From assembly GCA_947500505.1 (NCBI GenBank), contig CANMSL010000020.1, positions 1 through 62,337 on the forward strand: a stretch of 62,337 nucleotides of DNA. The letters run 5' to 3'. Positions 18,185 to 26,370 of the stretch are shown piece by piece. The translations under genes were made by a program, and so were the position numbers. Numbering within the stretch: position 1 is the first letter of the stretch; each line of letters opens with the position of its first letter. The DNA comes from an uncultured Aquimarina sp. (GTDB lineage Bacteria; Bacteroidota; Bacteroidia; Flavobacteriales; Flavobacteriaceae). The notes below the pieces were generated by a model. The model was not told the origin of the DNA. It did no database searches and saw nothing but the letters and a program-made list of their open reading frames with translations.

Positions 18185-19111
18185 ATGAAAAAGGTTATGA
18201 TTTTTATTTTTTTAAGTCAACTTTCTTTTGGTCAAGAAGTTTTCAAAACACAGCCAGTTATTCCGAATATTATTTCAAAATTTCCCAGTGTAAGAGATTT
18301 TACGATCTCCCCTACCCAGGATGAAATTTATTTCACTGCTCAGGGTTATAGCGGAGAACTCTCCACAATTATAAAAGTTACAAAAAAAGGAGATCATTGG
18401 TCAGCTCCAGAAGTTGCAACTTTTTCTGGTCAGTATAGTGATCTGGAAGCTATGTTTTCCCCTGATGGACTTACACTTTTTTTTGTATCTAATCGTCCGA
18501 AAGAAGGCTCAGCGAATGACCAAAAGGATCAAGATATTTGGTATATCAAAAGAACTGATACTACATCCGATTGGTCCAAACCAATAAACATAGGTGCCCC
18601 CATCAATACAGATGGAAATGAATTTTATCCTTCTGTATCTAGAAACGGTAATTTATATTTCACCAGTACCGGCTCTGGTACAAAAGGAAAAGATGACATA
18701 TTTATGAGCGAATGGAAAAACAATACCTATACTGATCCTGTATCATTGAGCAAAGCCATAAATTCTGAAGGATATGAATACAATGCCTATATCGCTCCTG
18801 ATGAATCTTTTTTGATTTTTGGAGGGTATCAACGTGAAGATGGTTTAGGCAGTGGTGATTTATATATTTCCTATAAAACAAAGAACGGTAGCTGGTCTAA
18901 AGCTAAAAACCTGTCAGGTCAAGTCAACTCAAATAAAATGGATTATTGCCCTTATTATGACATAAAAACATCCACTTTATACTTTACTAGTAAAAGGACT
19001 TCCATAAAGAAGGATTTTTCAGCTTCAAAGGATGTAGGACAGCTCTTGAAACTTATGAATTCTTATGAAAATGGATTAAGTAGAATTTACAAGGTAAAAA
19101 TAAAATTATAG
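18185..19111 (+). CDS. Exported WD40-like (PD40) beta-propeller protein
   Basis: A 308-residue protein with a short signal peptide (MKKVMIFIFLSQLSFGQ). It contains repeated PD40/TolB-type blades: FTISPTQDEIYFTAQ, AMFSPDGLTLFFVSNRP, YPSVSRNGNLYFTSTG, AYIAPDESFLIFGGY and CPYYDIKTSTLYFTSKR. Such propellers usually bind proteins or peptidoglycan-linked partners in the periplasm. The catalytic or binding role cannot be read here. It is upstream of, and in the same direction as, the TonB receptor locus, with 82 bases to the next gene. Confidence 0.85.
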   Translation: MKKVMIFIFLSQLSFGQEVFKTQPVIPNIISKFPSVRDFTISPTQDEIYFTAQGYSGELSTIIKVTKKGDHWSAPEVATFSGQYSDLEAMFSPDGLTLFFVSNRPKEGSANDQKDQDIWYIKRTDTTSDWSKPINIGAPINTDGNEFYPSVSRNGNLYFTSTGSGTKGKDDIFMSEWKNNTYTDPVSLSKAINSEGYEYNAYIAPDESFLIFGGYQREDGLGSGDLYISYKTKNGSWSKAKNLSGQVNSNKMDYCPYYDIKTSTLYFTSKRTSIKKDFSASKDVGQLLKLMNSYENGLSRIYKVKIKL

Positions 19112-19193
19112 ATTATATTTTATCGTTTTAAGATCAACTATCCTTATTACTTTTCTGAAGAGTAGTATATTTGCTGCGAACCTGAAAATCATT

Positions 19194-19586
19194 TTGTTGA
19201 GAGTCTTTTTTTCTATACTATTATTTACCGCTTTTGCCATAAGACCTGCAATAGAAATCAGTACCGTAATGTACTATCAACTCAATATAGATACAATTAT
19301 AGAAAAATATTGTGTCAATAAAGAAAGACCAAAACTAAATTGTAATGGAAAGTGTTATTTAATGACCCAAATGAAGATGAGTAAGACAACTTCTGATACA
19401 AAAAACAGTTCTTTAAAAGTGATTGTAGAAGCATTTATTCCTCTTTTTTTTGAAGATAATACCATTCAAATTGAAAATATTCTAAAATTCTATTCTGAGG
19501 ACAACTCCAATTGGAAACTAATTCATTTTCATCCTAAAAATGTTTCTAAAAGTATTGATCACCCTCCCGAAATTTATTTCTCATAA
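19194..19586 (+). CDS. Small Cys-motif protein of TonB receptor loci
   Basis: A 130-residue protein of unknown function. It starts at TTG (19194) with a hydrophobic signal or anchor segment (residues 3-25). It then has YCVNKERPKLNCNGKCYLM, a C-x-N-K...C-x-G-K-C pattern I associate with small flavobacterial proteins found next to TonB receptors. The three Cys could bind a metal or haem, or act as a redox site; this is inference. TATATTTG at 19166-19173 is a possible -7 element, which makes this the first gene of a unit with the TonB receptor gene 163 bases downstream. Confidence 0.7.
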   Translation: MLRVFFSILLFTAFAIRPAIEISTVMYYQLNIDTIIEKYCVNKERPKLNCNGKCYLMTQMKMSKTTSDTKNSSLKVIVEAFIPLFFEDNTIQIENILKFYSEDNSNWKLIHFHPKNVSKSIDHPPEIYFS

Positions 19587-19749
19587 CCAGTTATATAGTG
19601 ATATCGGAATAAGAAAAATAACTAAGAATCATTCCTAGTTAGCAGGTTCTTATATCAATTTTCAAAAATCAAAGCTACTAAAGGCATCATGAGCATATAT
19701 CCTTATGTGATCATTTATGCCTAAAAAATAGCGCATCTACTTTTATATA

Positions 19750-22080
19750 ATGAATAATATATTTATAATAGCTATATTCCTTACTCTAGGAATAAGTAGC
19801 TACGCACAATCTTTTCAAGGAAAAATTGTGGATAGTTCTAATAACCCAATACTTGGAGCAACAATAATTGAATCAAACACACTTACAAATGGTGTACTGA
19901 GCGATGATAGAGGTTTATTTAGAATCGTTCTTAAAAATTCTAGGGAGGTAATTGTTAGTTTTCTAGGATATAGAACTAAAAGAGCAATACTTACTAATGG
20001 TATTAACATCATACGGCTTACGTCAGATAATGTAGCCTTAGAAGAAGTATTTGTTACTTCTGCTAGTAGAGAAATTCAGAAACGCTCAGAAGTACCTGGG
20101 TCAATCACTACAATCTCTGCAAAAACTATTGAAGAAACAAAAGCTTTTGGTATCGATCAATTAGTAAATCAAATTCCAGGAGTTTTTATGTCTACTTCTA
20201 GAGCAGCTAGTAATGAACAACATTTTATGGCTGTTCGCTCTCCTATTTCTACAAAAGCACTCTTTTTATACCTAGAAGATGGATTACAGATACGACCTAC
20301 TTCAGTATTTAATCATAACGCTTTATTAGAAATGAATGACATTTCTTATAACCGTATAGAAGTGTTAAAGGGTCCGGCATCTAGCATCTATGGTAGTGAA
20401 TCCATTGGTGGTAGTTTTAATTTTATTACCAAAAACCCAACAGAGAACCTGAGAGGGAGTATTGGTTTCCAGACTAATGATATAGGATTAACTCGGTATG
20501 AATTAGAAGTATCAGATAAAACCAATAATAAATTCGGTTTCTATTTTGGCGGACACTATGTACAACGTAATAATGGACCGATCGAACATAGTGATTACGA
20601 AAAACTAGCCGTTACTTTTAAGACTGTCTATGACCTATCTAACACTACAAAATGGACAACTGTTTTAGATATTATTGATTATAAATCTGATATGACCGGT
20701 TCTTTAAGCGAATCAGATTATTTTGAAGGAAATTTTGAAAGTGATCAAACCTTTACTGAAAGAGAAGCTTTAGCATTTAGAATGAGAACAACGCTAAATA
20801 AGTTCTGGAATGATCATAATAAAACTTCATTTAATTTTATTTTCAGAGATAATATGATGGATCAAAACCCATCATATAGAGTTCGTCAGTTTAGAGATCA
20901 AGGACAATTAACCGGATTTGGATCTGGAGAAGTAAATTCTAACCAATTCAAAAGTTATGTTGGATTAATCCAGCATAAATTAGGTTTTAATTTTGCTGAT
21001 TCATTATTGATTCTAGGAGCTACTGGTGATTTTTCTCCACAAGAATATGTAGCAGAAACTACTAGTATTATTGTAGATCCGATGACAGGAAGGAATATAG
21101 ATTTTAGCATTAATTCTAGAGATTTTATATTGAATTATAAAGCAAACATCTTTAACTATGCAGGGTTTTTACAATATGAGATATCCCCTATTGAGGAATT
21201 AAAAGTTACTGCTGCTATACGGTATGATGGATTCGAATATGATTATGATAATCAGGTAGATCAGATTGCAGGTGTAGAAGACGCTGTAGACAACTTCAAT
21301 AATCTAACCCCTAAGATAGGGATCAATTATAATTTTTCTAGCAGGACAGGAATCTATGCTAATTATTCGCAAGGATTTACTCCGCCACAAGTTTCTACGT
21401 TATATCGCAATCGAAACGAAGTACAAGGTATTAGACCGAGTAGATATAATAATTATGAAATTGGAGGGTATTATTCCGTTCCATTGAAACTTACATTAGA
21501 TGCCGCCATATATGTGTTAGAAGGAAAAAATACTCTTATCACCTTACGTGATGAAGATGATAACTTTTTTAATACAAATGCTGGTAGAACCAAATCCTAT
21601 GGAATCGAGTATGGAGTTACCTGGAACCCGTTTAAAAAATTATCAATCTCACATAATGGTAGTTATGCAAAGCATCGTTACATAGACTTTTTTGATCGTG
21701 GTATTGATTATTCGGACACGGAAAGAGAAACCGCTCCTAATCTATTAGGAACCTCTTTAATTACATATAATAAAGATTTTGGGAAAATTAGTTTTCGCAT
21801 TACGGCAGAACACGAACTTGTAGGGAAATATAATACCAGTTTCGAAAATCAGGTTGATAATGAAGATGGAACTTTTAGCACAGCCACCTATGACGGACAC
21901 AATATTTTTAATCTAAGAGCAACCATTGCCTTAAAGGGAATTGAAATATGGGGGCACGCGTTAAATATTTTTGACGAGTTATATGCAGCAAGAGCCTCTT
22001 ATAACAGGTTTAGAGGAGAAAATAGTTTCACTATTGGAAACCCAAGAGCTTTTCATCTTGGAATGAGATGTAATTTTTAA
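19750..22080 (+). CDS. TonB-dependent outer-membrane receptor
   Basis: A 776-residue outer-membrane active transporter. The signal peptide ends near SSYAQ (about residue 20). A carboxypeptidase-regulatory-like domain follows (GKIVDSSNNPILGATI to FLGYRT, about 25-100). The plug comes next (VPGSITTISAKTIEE, IDQLVNQIPGVF, NRIEVLKGPASSIYGSESIG), then a 22-strand barrel ending in an aromatic C-terminal strand (FHLGMRCNF). No SusD partner is present, so it is a siderophore- or metal-type receptor rather than a glycan SusC. The neighbouring PepSY membrane protein supports iron or siderophore uptake. Confidence 0.93.
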   Translation: MNNIFIIAIFLTLGISSYAQSFQGKIVDSSNNPILGATIIESNTLTNGVLSDDRGLFRIVLKNSREVIVSFLGYRTKRAILTNGINIIRLTSDNVALEEVFVTSASREIQKRSEVPGSITTISAKTIEETKAFGIDQLVNQIPGVFMSTSRAASNEQHFMAVRSPISTKALFLYLEDGLQIRPTSVFNHNALLEMNDISYNRIEVLKGPASSIYGSESIGGSFNFITKNPTENLRGSIGFQTNDIGLTRYELEVSDKTNNKFGFYFGGHYVQRNNGPIEHSDYEKLAVTFKTVYDLSNTTKWTTVLDIIDYKSDMTGSLSESDYFEGNFESDQTFTEREALAFRMRTTLNKFWNDHNKTSFNFIFRDNMMDQNPSYRVRQFRDQGQLTGFGSGEVNSNQFKSYVGLIQHKLGFNFADSLLILGATGDFSPQEYVAETTSIIVDPMTGRNIDFSINSRDFILNYKANIFNYAGFLQYEISPIEELKVTAAIRYDGFEYDYDNQVDQIAGVEDAVDNFNNLTPKIGINYNFSSRTGIYANYSQGFTPPQVSTLYRNRNEVQGIRPSRYNNYEIGGYYSVPLKLTLDAAIYVLEGKNTLITLRDEDDNFFNTNAGRTKSYGIEYGVTWNPFKKLSISHNGSYAKHRYIDFFDRGIDYSDTERETAPNLLGTSLITYNKDFGKISFRITAEHELVGKYNTSFENQVDNEDGTFSTATYDGHNIFNLRATIALKGIEIWGHALNIFDELYAARASYNRFRGENSFTIGNPRAFHLGMRCNF

Positions 22081-22241
22081 AAAAAGAAGTGCCTAAAATA
22101 TAATTATGGTCTGCTGTCACATTGAGTATGTGTATAAAGAGTTGACATCTCAATTATTTGTTTCTAAACACTACTACTCTATTATGAGGTAATAGATAAT
22201 GTCGAGAGTGGATCTTTTTATAAGTTTTTATAAAACAATGT

Positions 22242-23489
22242 ATGATGAAAAAAAAATCAAAACTTAATAGTTGGCTGTGGAAATGGCATTTTATCGCTGG
22301 ATTAATCTCACTTCCTTTTGTCTTAATACTTTCTATAACCGGAACTATATATCTATTTAAATCAGATTATGAAACTCCGAAACAAAAAAACATAAAAGAA
22401 GTTACTGTTCAAGGAACTCCTATCTTGTTACAAGAACAATGGCGAATTGCAAACAATAATGCTTTAAAAAAACCTAATTCCGTAATTCTAAGTACATCTC
22501 CCAATCAAGCTACCGAATTTGTTTCTGGTAGATTTGGAGACAAAAGTAGTTTGTTTGTGAACCCATATACGGGTATAGTTTCCGGAGAGATTATCAGCAA
22601 AAAAACAAATATGCATACTGTAAGAAAATTACACGGAGAATTATTAATGGATAAATTCGGCACCAAGATCGTTGAACTCATAGCAAGTTGGATGATCGTA
22701 TTAATCATAACAGGTTTATACGTATGGTGGCCCAAACGAGGATGGAAGCTGAAAGGATATTTCATACCAAGAACAAATATCGATAGAAGAACTTTTTATA
22801 GAGATATTCATGCAATTCTGGGTTTTTGGATTTCTATTTTATTACTTATGATATTAGCTGGAGGTTTTCCCTGGACAGATATATTTGGCCAAAACTTTAA
22901 AACGATACAAAAATTGACCAACACTGGATACCCCAGTACTTGGGAAGGAAATCAATTACAGTCTAATCTTTCTGGAAACCCTTTAACACTGGATCAAATT
23001 GTAGCTAAAGCAAAAACATTACAACTTCCAGGTACGGTAACACTGAGTTTTCCAAAAGATCCAAAAGGAGTATTTAGTGTATCTAATTTCAATCCATCTG
23101 ATTTATCATCCCAGCAAAAAATTCACTTTGATCAGTATTCAGGCGAAACTATTCTAAAACATACCTGGAAAGATGTAGGAATTCTAATGCGAGTTCGAAT
23201 GTGGTTTATGGCATTTCATCAAGGTGAGTTTGGTGCTTGGAATTGGTGGTTGATGCTATGTACCACAATTGCATTAACAGTACTTAGTATTTCTGCTTTA
23301 GTATCTTATATTTTACGAAAAAGAAAAAGAAAATTAGGAGTTCCTAAAGTTCCTGCTGCTTTTAAGGTTGGTTACGGAATTATAATATTAATTGGGATAC
23401 TTTCAATAATATTCCCCCTTTTTGGAGCTGGCCTTTTAATAATTTTAGCAATTGAATACATTAGAAAACATCAATTCTCTAAAATATAA
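22242..23489 (+). CDS. PepSY-associated TM protein (iron-uptake type)
   Basis: A 415-residue inner-membrane protein of the PepSY_TM family. It opens MMKKKSKLNSWLWKWHFIAG with the family's WKWHFIAGL motif and a first TM helix at about 17-37. Further helices lie near residues 145-160, 188-206, 335-355 and 375-405. Periplasmic PepSY-like segments lie between them (HGELLMDKFG, RDIHAILGFW). Members often sit beside TonB siderophore receptors and are thought to act as ferric-siderophore reductases or helpers. It follows the receptor by 161 bases. Confidence 0.9.
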   Translation: MMKKKSKLNSWLWKWHFIAGLISLPFVLILSITGTIYLFKSDYETPKQKNIKEVTVQGTPILLQEQWRIANNNALKKPNSVILSTSPNQATEFVSGRFGDKSSLFVNPYTGIVSGEIISKKTNMHTVRKLHGELLMDKFGTKIVELIASWMIVLIITGLYVWWPKRGWKLKGYFIPRTNIDRRTFYRDIHAILGFWISILLLMILAGGFPWTDIFGQNFKTIQKLTNTGYPSTWEGNQLQSNLSGNPLTLDQIVAKAKTLQLPGTVTLSFPKDPKGVFSVSNFNPSDLSSQQKIHFDQYSGETILKHTWKDVGILMRVRMWFMAFHQGEFGAWNWWLMLCTTIALTVLSISALVSYILRKRKRKLGVPKVPAAFKVGYGIIILIGILSIIFPLFGAGLLIILAIEYIRKHQFSKI

Positions 23490-23531
23490 CAATCTATATG
23501 AGTGCTCGCATTTCGCTAATTAAAAAAGTAA

Positions 23532-23539
23532 TACATTTG
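23532..23539 (+). promoter_or_regulatory. Possible -7 promoter element for lipoprotein gene
   Basis: TACATTTG fits TAnnTTTG and lies 22 bases before the ATG at 23562, but no TTG occurs at the right distance upstream. Confidence 0.35.
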
Positions 23540-23561
23540 AAATATTTAAAAAAATAATACA

Positions 23562-24002
23562 ATGAAAACTAATAAATTATATTTCTTCCTGCTAATTGGA
23601 GGACTTCTTTTCAACTTTTCCTGTAATCAATTATCAAAGGAAGAACAAGAGTTTGATACTTTAATGCAAAAGGTAATCGACGTACATGATGAAGTAATGC
23701 CTAAGATGGGGACAATGAGCTCGCTAATTAAAGATCTCGAACCCAAGATTGATACCACAGCCACCGGAAAGTCATATGCAAAAGCCCAAAAAGATCTTAA
23801 GGATTCCTATGATTTTATGATGGATTGGATGAGTGATTTTAGCAATAAATTTCCTCACGGAGAAGAAAGCAACTCTGATGATATGGAAAAGTTTACTGCT
23901 AAAATGAAAATGTTACAAGAAGAAGAAATAGAAGTTAATAAGTTAAGAGATCAAATTAATTCTAGCATTGACAACGCTAAAAAACTGCTAGAAAAGTCAT
24001 AA
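23562..24002 (+). CDS. Small alpha-helical lipoprotein
   Basis: A 146-residue protein with a lipoprotein signal peptide (LLIGGLLFNFSC, Cys at about residue 21). The mature part is mostly helical and charged (LMQKVIDVHDEVMPKMGTMSSL, QKDLKDSYDFMMDWMSDF, KMKMLQEEEIEVNKLRDQI). Similar helical lipoproteins with the VHDEVMPKM motif are common in flavobacteria and have no known function. It should sit in the inner leaflet of the outer membrane. It follows the PepSY gene by 72 bases and precedes the OmpA-like gene. Confidence 0.8.
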   Translation: MKTNKLYFFLLIGGLLFNFSCNQLSKEEQEFDTLMQKVIDVHDEVMPKMGTMSSLIKDLEPKIDTTATGKSYAKAQKDLKDSYDFMMDWMSDFSNKFPHGEESNSDDMEKFTAKMKMLQEEEIEVNKLRDQINSSIDNAKKLLEKS

Positions 24003-24012
24003 GCATTTGTTT

Positions 24013-24045
24013 TTGATCATAGTTTCTAAAATTGTTATATTTTTG
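24013..24045 (+). promoter_or_regulatory. Promoter of OmpA-like gene
   Basis: TTG (24013-24015) and TATTTTTG (24038-24045) are 22 bases apart, a good flavobacterial promoter. A TTG at 24032 that could extend the next reading frame lies inside this promoter, so the true start of the gene is the ATG at 24071. Confidence 0.7.
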
Positions 24046-24070
24046 CTGCTGCAACAAATCGTTTAAACCA

Positions 24071-24883
24071 ATGAGAAAAATTATTTTATTTGCCTCTGTA
24101 CTGCTTATGACCAATTCATTTGTACACGCACAAAAAAAGAAAGACCTTCTAGCAGAAATTGATCAGCTAAGACAAGAGTTGAAAACCACTAAAGGAGAGT
24201 TAACTGAAGCCCGTAAGAACGAAAAAGTAGCTGAATCCAAAGTAAAAACCATGGAGACTCAGGTGAATGATTTAAAGGAAACCAATGCTACGCTTCTTGC
24301 TAATATGAACAGTTTTACGGAACTCTCTAACAAAAAGGCCAGTAATCTTCAGACTTCTCAGGAAATTATTAAAGAAAAGGACAGACAGCTTAATGTAATC
24401 AATGATGCCATTACTGCTAATGATTCTATAAACCTAACTGTTTTTAGCAAATTTAAAAATGCTATTGGTGGTGATAATATAAAAATTAGCAATGGAACCA
24501 TATTTATCGTTTTACCGAATACTACACTATTTGGGGAAGATGATAAAAATTTCATCGTAGACGAAAAGGCCAAACCTACCTTAGAGAAAATCGCAGCTAC
24601 CCTTAATGCCAATCCGAATCTTAACATCCTGGTAGAAGGAAATAGTAATGCGCTGAAATTAGATGGAAAAAAACTTTTGGATAATTGGGATTTAAGCTCC
24701 AGACAGGCTGCTTCTGTCGTAAGAGTGCTACAAGCAGATTATAAAGTGGATCCTAAACGAATGGAAGCTTTAGGAAAAAGCGAATATGGTACTGAAGGAA
24801 TTGAAACTGTAACTAGGATTATCATAGATCCAAAATTTGATCAATTCTATAATTTGGTAAAAGATAACATGAAAAACAAGTAA
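24071..24883 (+). CDS. OmpA-family protein with coiled coil
   Basis: A 270-residue envelope protein. A signal peptide (MRKIILFASVLLMTNSFVHAQ) is followed by a coiled coil (about residues 25-100, LAEIDQLRQELKTTKGELTE and onward). A C-terminal OmpA-like domain follows (about 130-255, with KPTLEKIAATLNANPNLNIL, VEGNSNALKLDGK, WDLSSRQAASVVRVLQ). The usual GHTD of OmpA domains is replaced by EGNSN, but the DLSSRQAASVVR helix that contacts peptidoglycan is retained. It probably tethers the outer membrane to peptidoglycan. The ATG was chosen because upstream codons fall in the promoter. Confidence 0.88.
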   Translation: MRKIILFASVLLMTNSFVHAQKKKDLLAEIDQLRQELKTTKGELTEARKNEKVAESKVKTMETQVNDLKETNATLLANMNSFTELSNKKASNLQTSQEIIKEKDRQLNVINDAITANDSINLTVFSKFKNAIGGDNIKISNGTIFIVLPNTTLFGEDDKNFIVDEKAKPTLEKIAATLNANPNLNILVEGNSNALKLDGKKLLDNWDLSSRQAASVVRVLQADYKVDPKRMEALGKSEYGTEGIETVTRIIIDPKFDQFYNLVKDNMKNK

Positions 24884-24908
24884 AATAAAAGTATTTCATT
24901 GATCTAAT

Positions 24909-24940
24909 AAAAAGAGGCTGTCTGGAAAGCAGTCTTTTTT
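24909..24940 (+). terminator. Intrinsic terminator after OmpA-like gene
   Basis: AAAAAGAGGCTG pairs with CAGTCTTTTTT across a 9-base loop (11 pairs including two G-T), ending in a T run at 24935-24940. Confidence 0.75.
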
Positions 24941-24980
24941 GGTAAACCATATTGTGAAAATATGATAATATAGAATCCAT

Positions 24981-25832
24981 TTAAGAATTCGTAAATTTTT
25001 TGTTCTTAAACTCTGTTGGGTTCATTCTTGTATGTTTTTTAAAAAATTTAGAAAAATGTCCTGCTTCCTTATATCCTAGTTCGTATGCAATCTCTTCAGA
25101 AGTTTTGTCAGAGTATAACAATAACCGCTTTGCTTCCAAAACAAGGCGTTCATTGATAGTGGCCAAAGGTGACTTATCGCTATACTTATGAAAAAGGTTC
25201 GATAAAGTTTTTGGAGATTTAAATAATAACGCTGCATAATCAGCAACCTGATGTTTCTCACGAAAATGTTGCTCAATAAGAATATTAAACTTTCTAACGA
25301 TATCCAATTGATTACTTTTCAATTTCGGCTCTGGTAAATCTTGTTTTACAATTCTTCTTGATTTGATAAGAAACCTTGTAAGAAGTGTTTCTAACATTTC
25401 TCCCTGTATCTGATCTTTCATCTCAAATTCTTCCTTAAACAAATCAAACATTACAGAAAAACTTATTTTTTCTTTCTCGTTAAGTGATAATATCTGGGGA
25501 ACAGAAGATCCAAAAAATAAAAAACCATTACAGGAAACCTCCTGATCGTGATTTTTTATACAATAAAACTCTCTATTAAAAACCAACGAGATTATCCCTT
25601 CTGTACCCTGCTCTATCTCTAAAACATTCATCGGCGTACAAAAAATAATTTGATCTTTTTTTAATTCGATAAGAGATCCATCGACAAGAAAACTCACAGG
25701 GCAATCCTTACTCCAGATAATTTTATATAACCCTTTATCCCTCAATAAATCAAGTGCCGAAGAACAGTTAAAATCTGTATAAATAAAGGAGCTATCATCT
25801 CTTATACTTGAAAAATTTAGTCTCATATTCAA
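24981..25832 (-). CDS. AraC-family transcriptional regulator
   Basis: A 283-residue protein with a variable N-terminal sensing part (about 1-170). Its C-terminal double helix-turn-helix domain runs from KFNILIEQHFREKHQVADYA through LFKSPKTLSNLFHKYSDKSP and RLVLEAKRLLLYSDKTSEEIAYE to GYKEAGHFSKFFKKHTRMNP. The last part is the AraC signature. The N-terminal half has no recognisable ligand motif and may be a cupin. It is divergent from the repeat and tRNA region and convergent with the OmpA-like gene; the target is unknown, but the nearby iron locus is a candidate. Confidence 0.92.
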   Translation of the reverse strand: MNMRLNFSSIRDDSSFIYTDFNCSSALDLLRDKGLYKIIWSKDCPVSFLVDGSLIELKKDQIIFCTPMNVLEIEQGTEGIISLVFNREFYCIKNHDQEVSCNGFLFFGSSVPQILSLNEKEKISFSVMFDLFKEEFEMKDQIQGEMLETLLTRFLIKSRRIVKQDLPEPKLKSNQLDIVRKFNILIEQHFREKHQVADYAALLFKSPKTLSNLFHKYSDKSPLATINERLVLEAKRLLLYSDKTSEEIAYELGYKEAGHFSKFFKKHTRMNPTEFKNKKFTNS

Positions 25833-25851
25833 ATTAACAAATAAATTATCT

Positions 25852-25859
25852 CAAAAATA
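25852..25859 (-). promoter_or_regulatory. Possible -7 element of the AraC gene
   Basis: On the minus strand this reads TATTTTTG, matching TAnnTTTG, about 20 bases upstream of the ATG. No TTG lies at the usual -33 distance. Confidence 0.35.
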
Positions 25860-25996
25860 ACCATATCCATTGGTTAAGAAGCATTTTTGATATTATAGAG
25901 CATTTGTCGTAAATATCTTTAATTCATTACTGATATTCTGTTCTAAATTCTAATAGAATTATAATAGTTTTTAACTACAATAAAGGCTCTGATACA

Positions 25997-26214
25997 TTAA
26001 CTTTGTTGATCCTAAAAGGGGTCGGTGCTCAAGAAAATCCAATACCGGCTACCGCCTTATTTGTCTTTTCTATTTTAAAACATAACATCAAGCAAACTTG
26101 GTCAAGGATTAACTTCGTTGATCCTAAAAGGGGTCGGTGCTCAAAAAAATCCAATACCGGCTACCGCCTTATTTGTCTTTTCTATTTTAAAACATAACAT
26201 CAAGCAAACTTGGT
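25997..26214. repeat. Tandem duplication of a 106-bp unit
   Basis: The unit at 25997-26102 recurs at 26109-26214 with a 6-base spacer (period 112) and only two differences (T/C near the start, G/A in the middle). The near identity points to a recent duplication. The unit contains GGGGTCGGTGCTCAA and CCAATACCGGCTACCGCC, more GC-rich than the surroundings. It lies downstream of tRNA-Pro on the tRNA strand. Short open frames here follow from the repeat and are not believable genes. Confidence 0.9.
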
Positions 26215-26229
26215 TATGTTTTAAAATAG
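26182..26229. repeat. 17-bp perfect inverted repeat beside tRNA terminator
   Basis: CTATTTTAAAACATAAC (26182-26198) is the exact complement of 26213-26229 across a 14-base loop. The left arm is the end of tandem-repeat copy 2; copy 1 carries the same arm without a partner. Confidence 0.85.
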
Positions 26230-26259
26230 AAAATCCAATTGCTATCACAATTGGATTTT
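26230..26259 (-). terminator. Terminator of tRNA-Pro
   Basis: AAAATCCAATTG (26230-26241) and CAATTGGATTTT (26248-26259) pair perfectly around 6 bases. On the minus strand it lies directly after the tRNA and leads into a T-rich run. Confidence 0.85.
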
Positions 26260-26261
26260 CT

Positions 26262-26339
26262 TGGTCGGGTAGAGAGGATTCGAACCTCCGATCTCTGGTC
26301 CCCCAGACCAGCACTTTAACCGGACTAAGCTACTACCCG
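26262..26339 (-). tRNA. tRNA-Pro (anticodon GGG), CCA encoded
   Basis: Read on the minus strand the molecule folds as acceptor CGGGTAG/CTACCCG, U8-A9, D stem GCTT/AAGT, anticodon stem CTGGT/ACCAG with loop CTGGGGG (positions 34-36 GGG), variable AGATC, T stem GGAGG/CCTCT with loop TTCGAAT, discriminator A, and an encoded CCA at 26264-26262. It decodes CCC and CCU. A 12-bp hairpin terminator follows. Confidence 0.97.
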
Positions 26340-26350
26340 AAATTGGGTGA

Positions 26351-26358
26351 CAAATATA
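26351..26358 (-). promoter_or_regulatory. -7 element for tRNA-Pro
   Basis: On the minus strand 26358-26351 reads TATATTTG, a perfect TAnnTTTG, 12 bases before the 5' end of the tRNA. It lies at the 3' end of the upstream cydAB region. Confidence 0.55.
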
Positions 26359-26370
26359 AAAATACTTTTG

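Noticed and set aside
24032..24070. 13-codon N-terminal extension of the OmpA-like protein
   Set aside because: The TTG lies inside a good TTG-N22-TATTTTTG promoter, and the ATG at 24071 starts a standard signal peptide.
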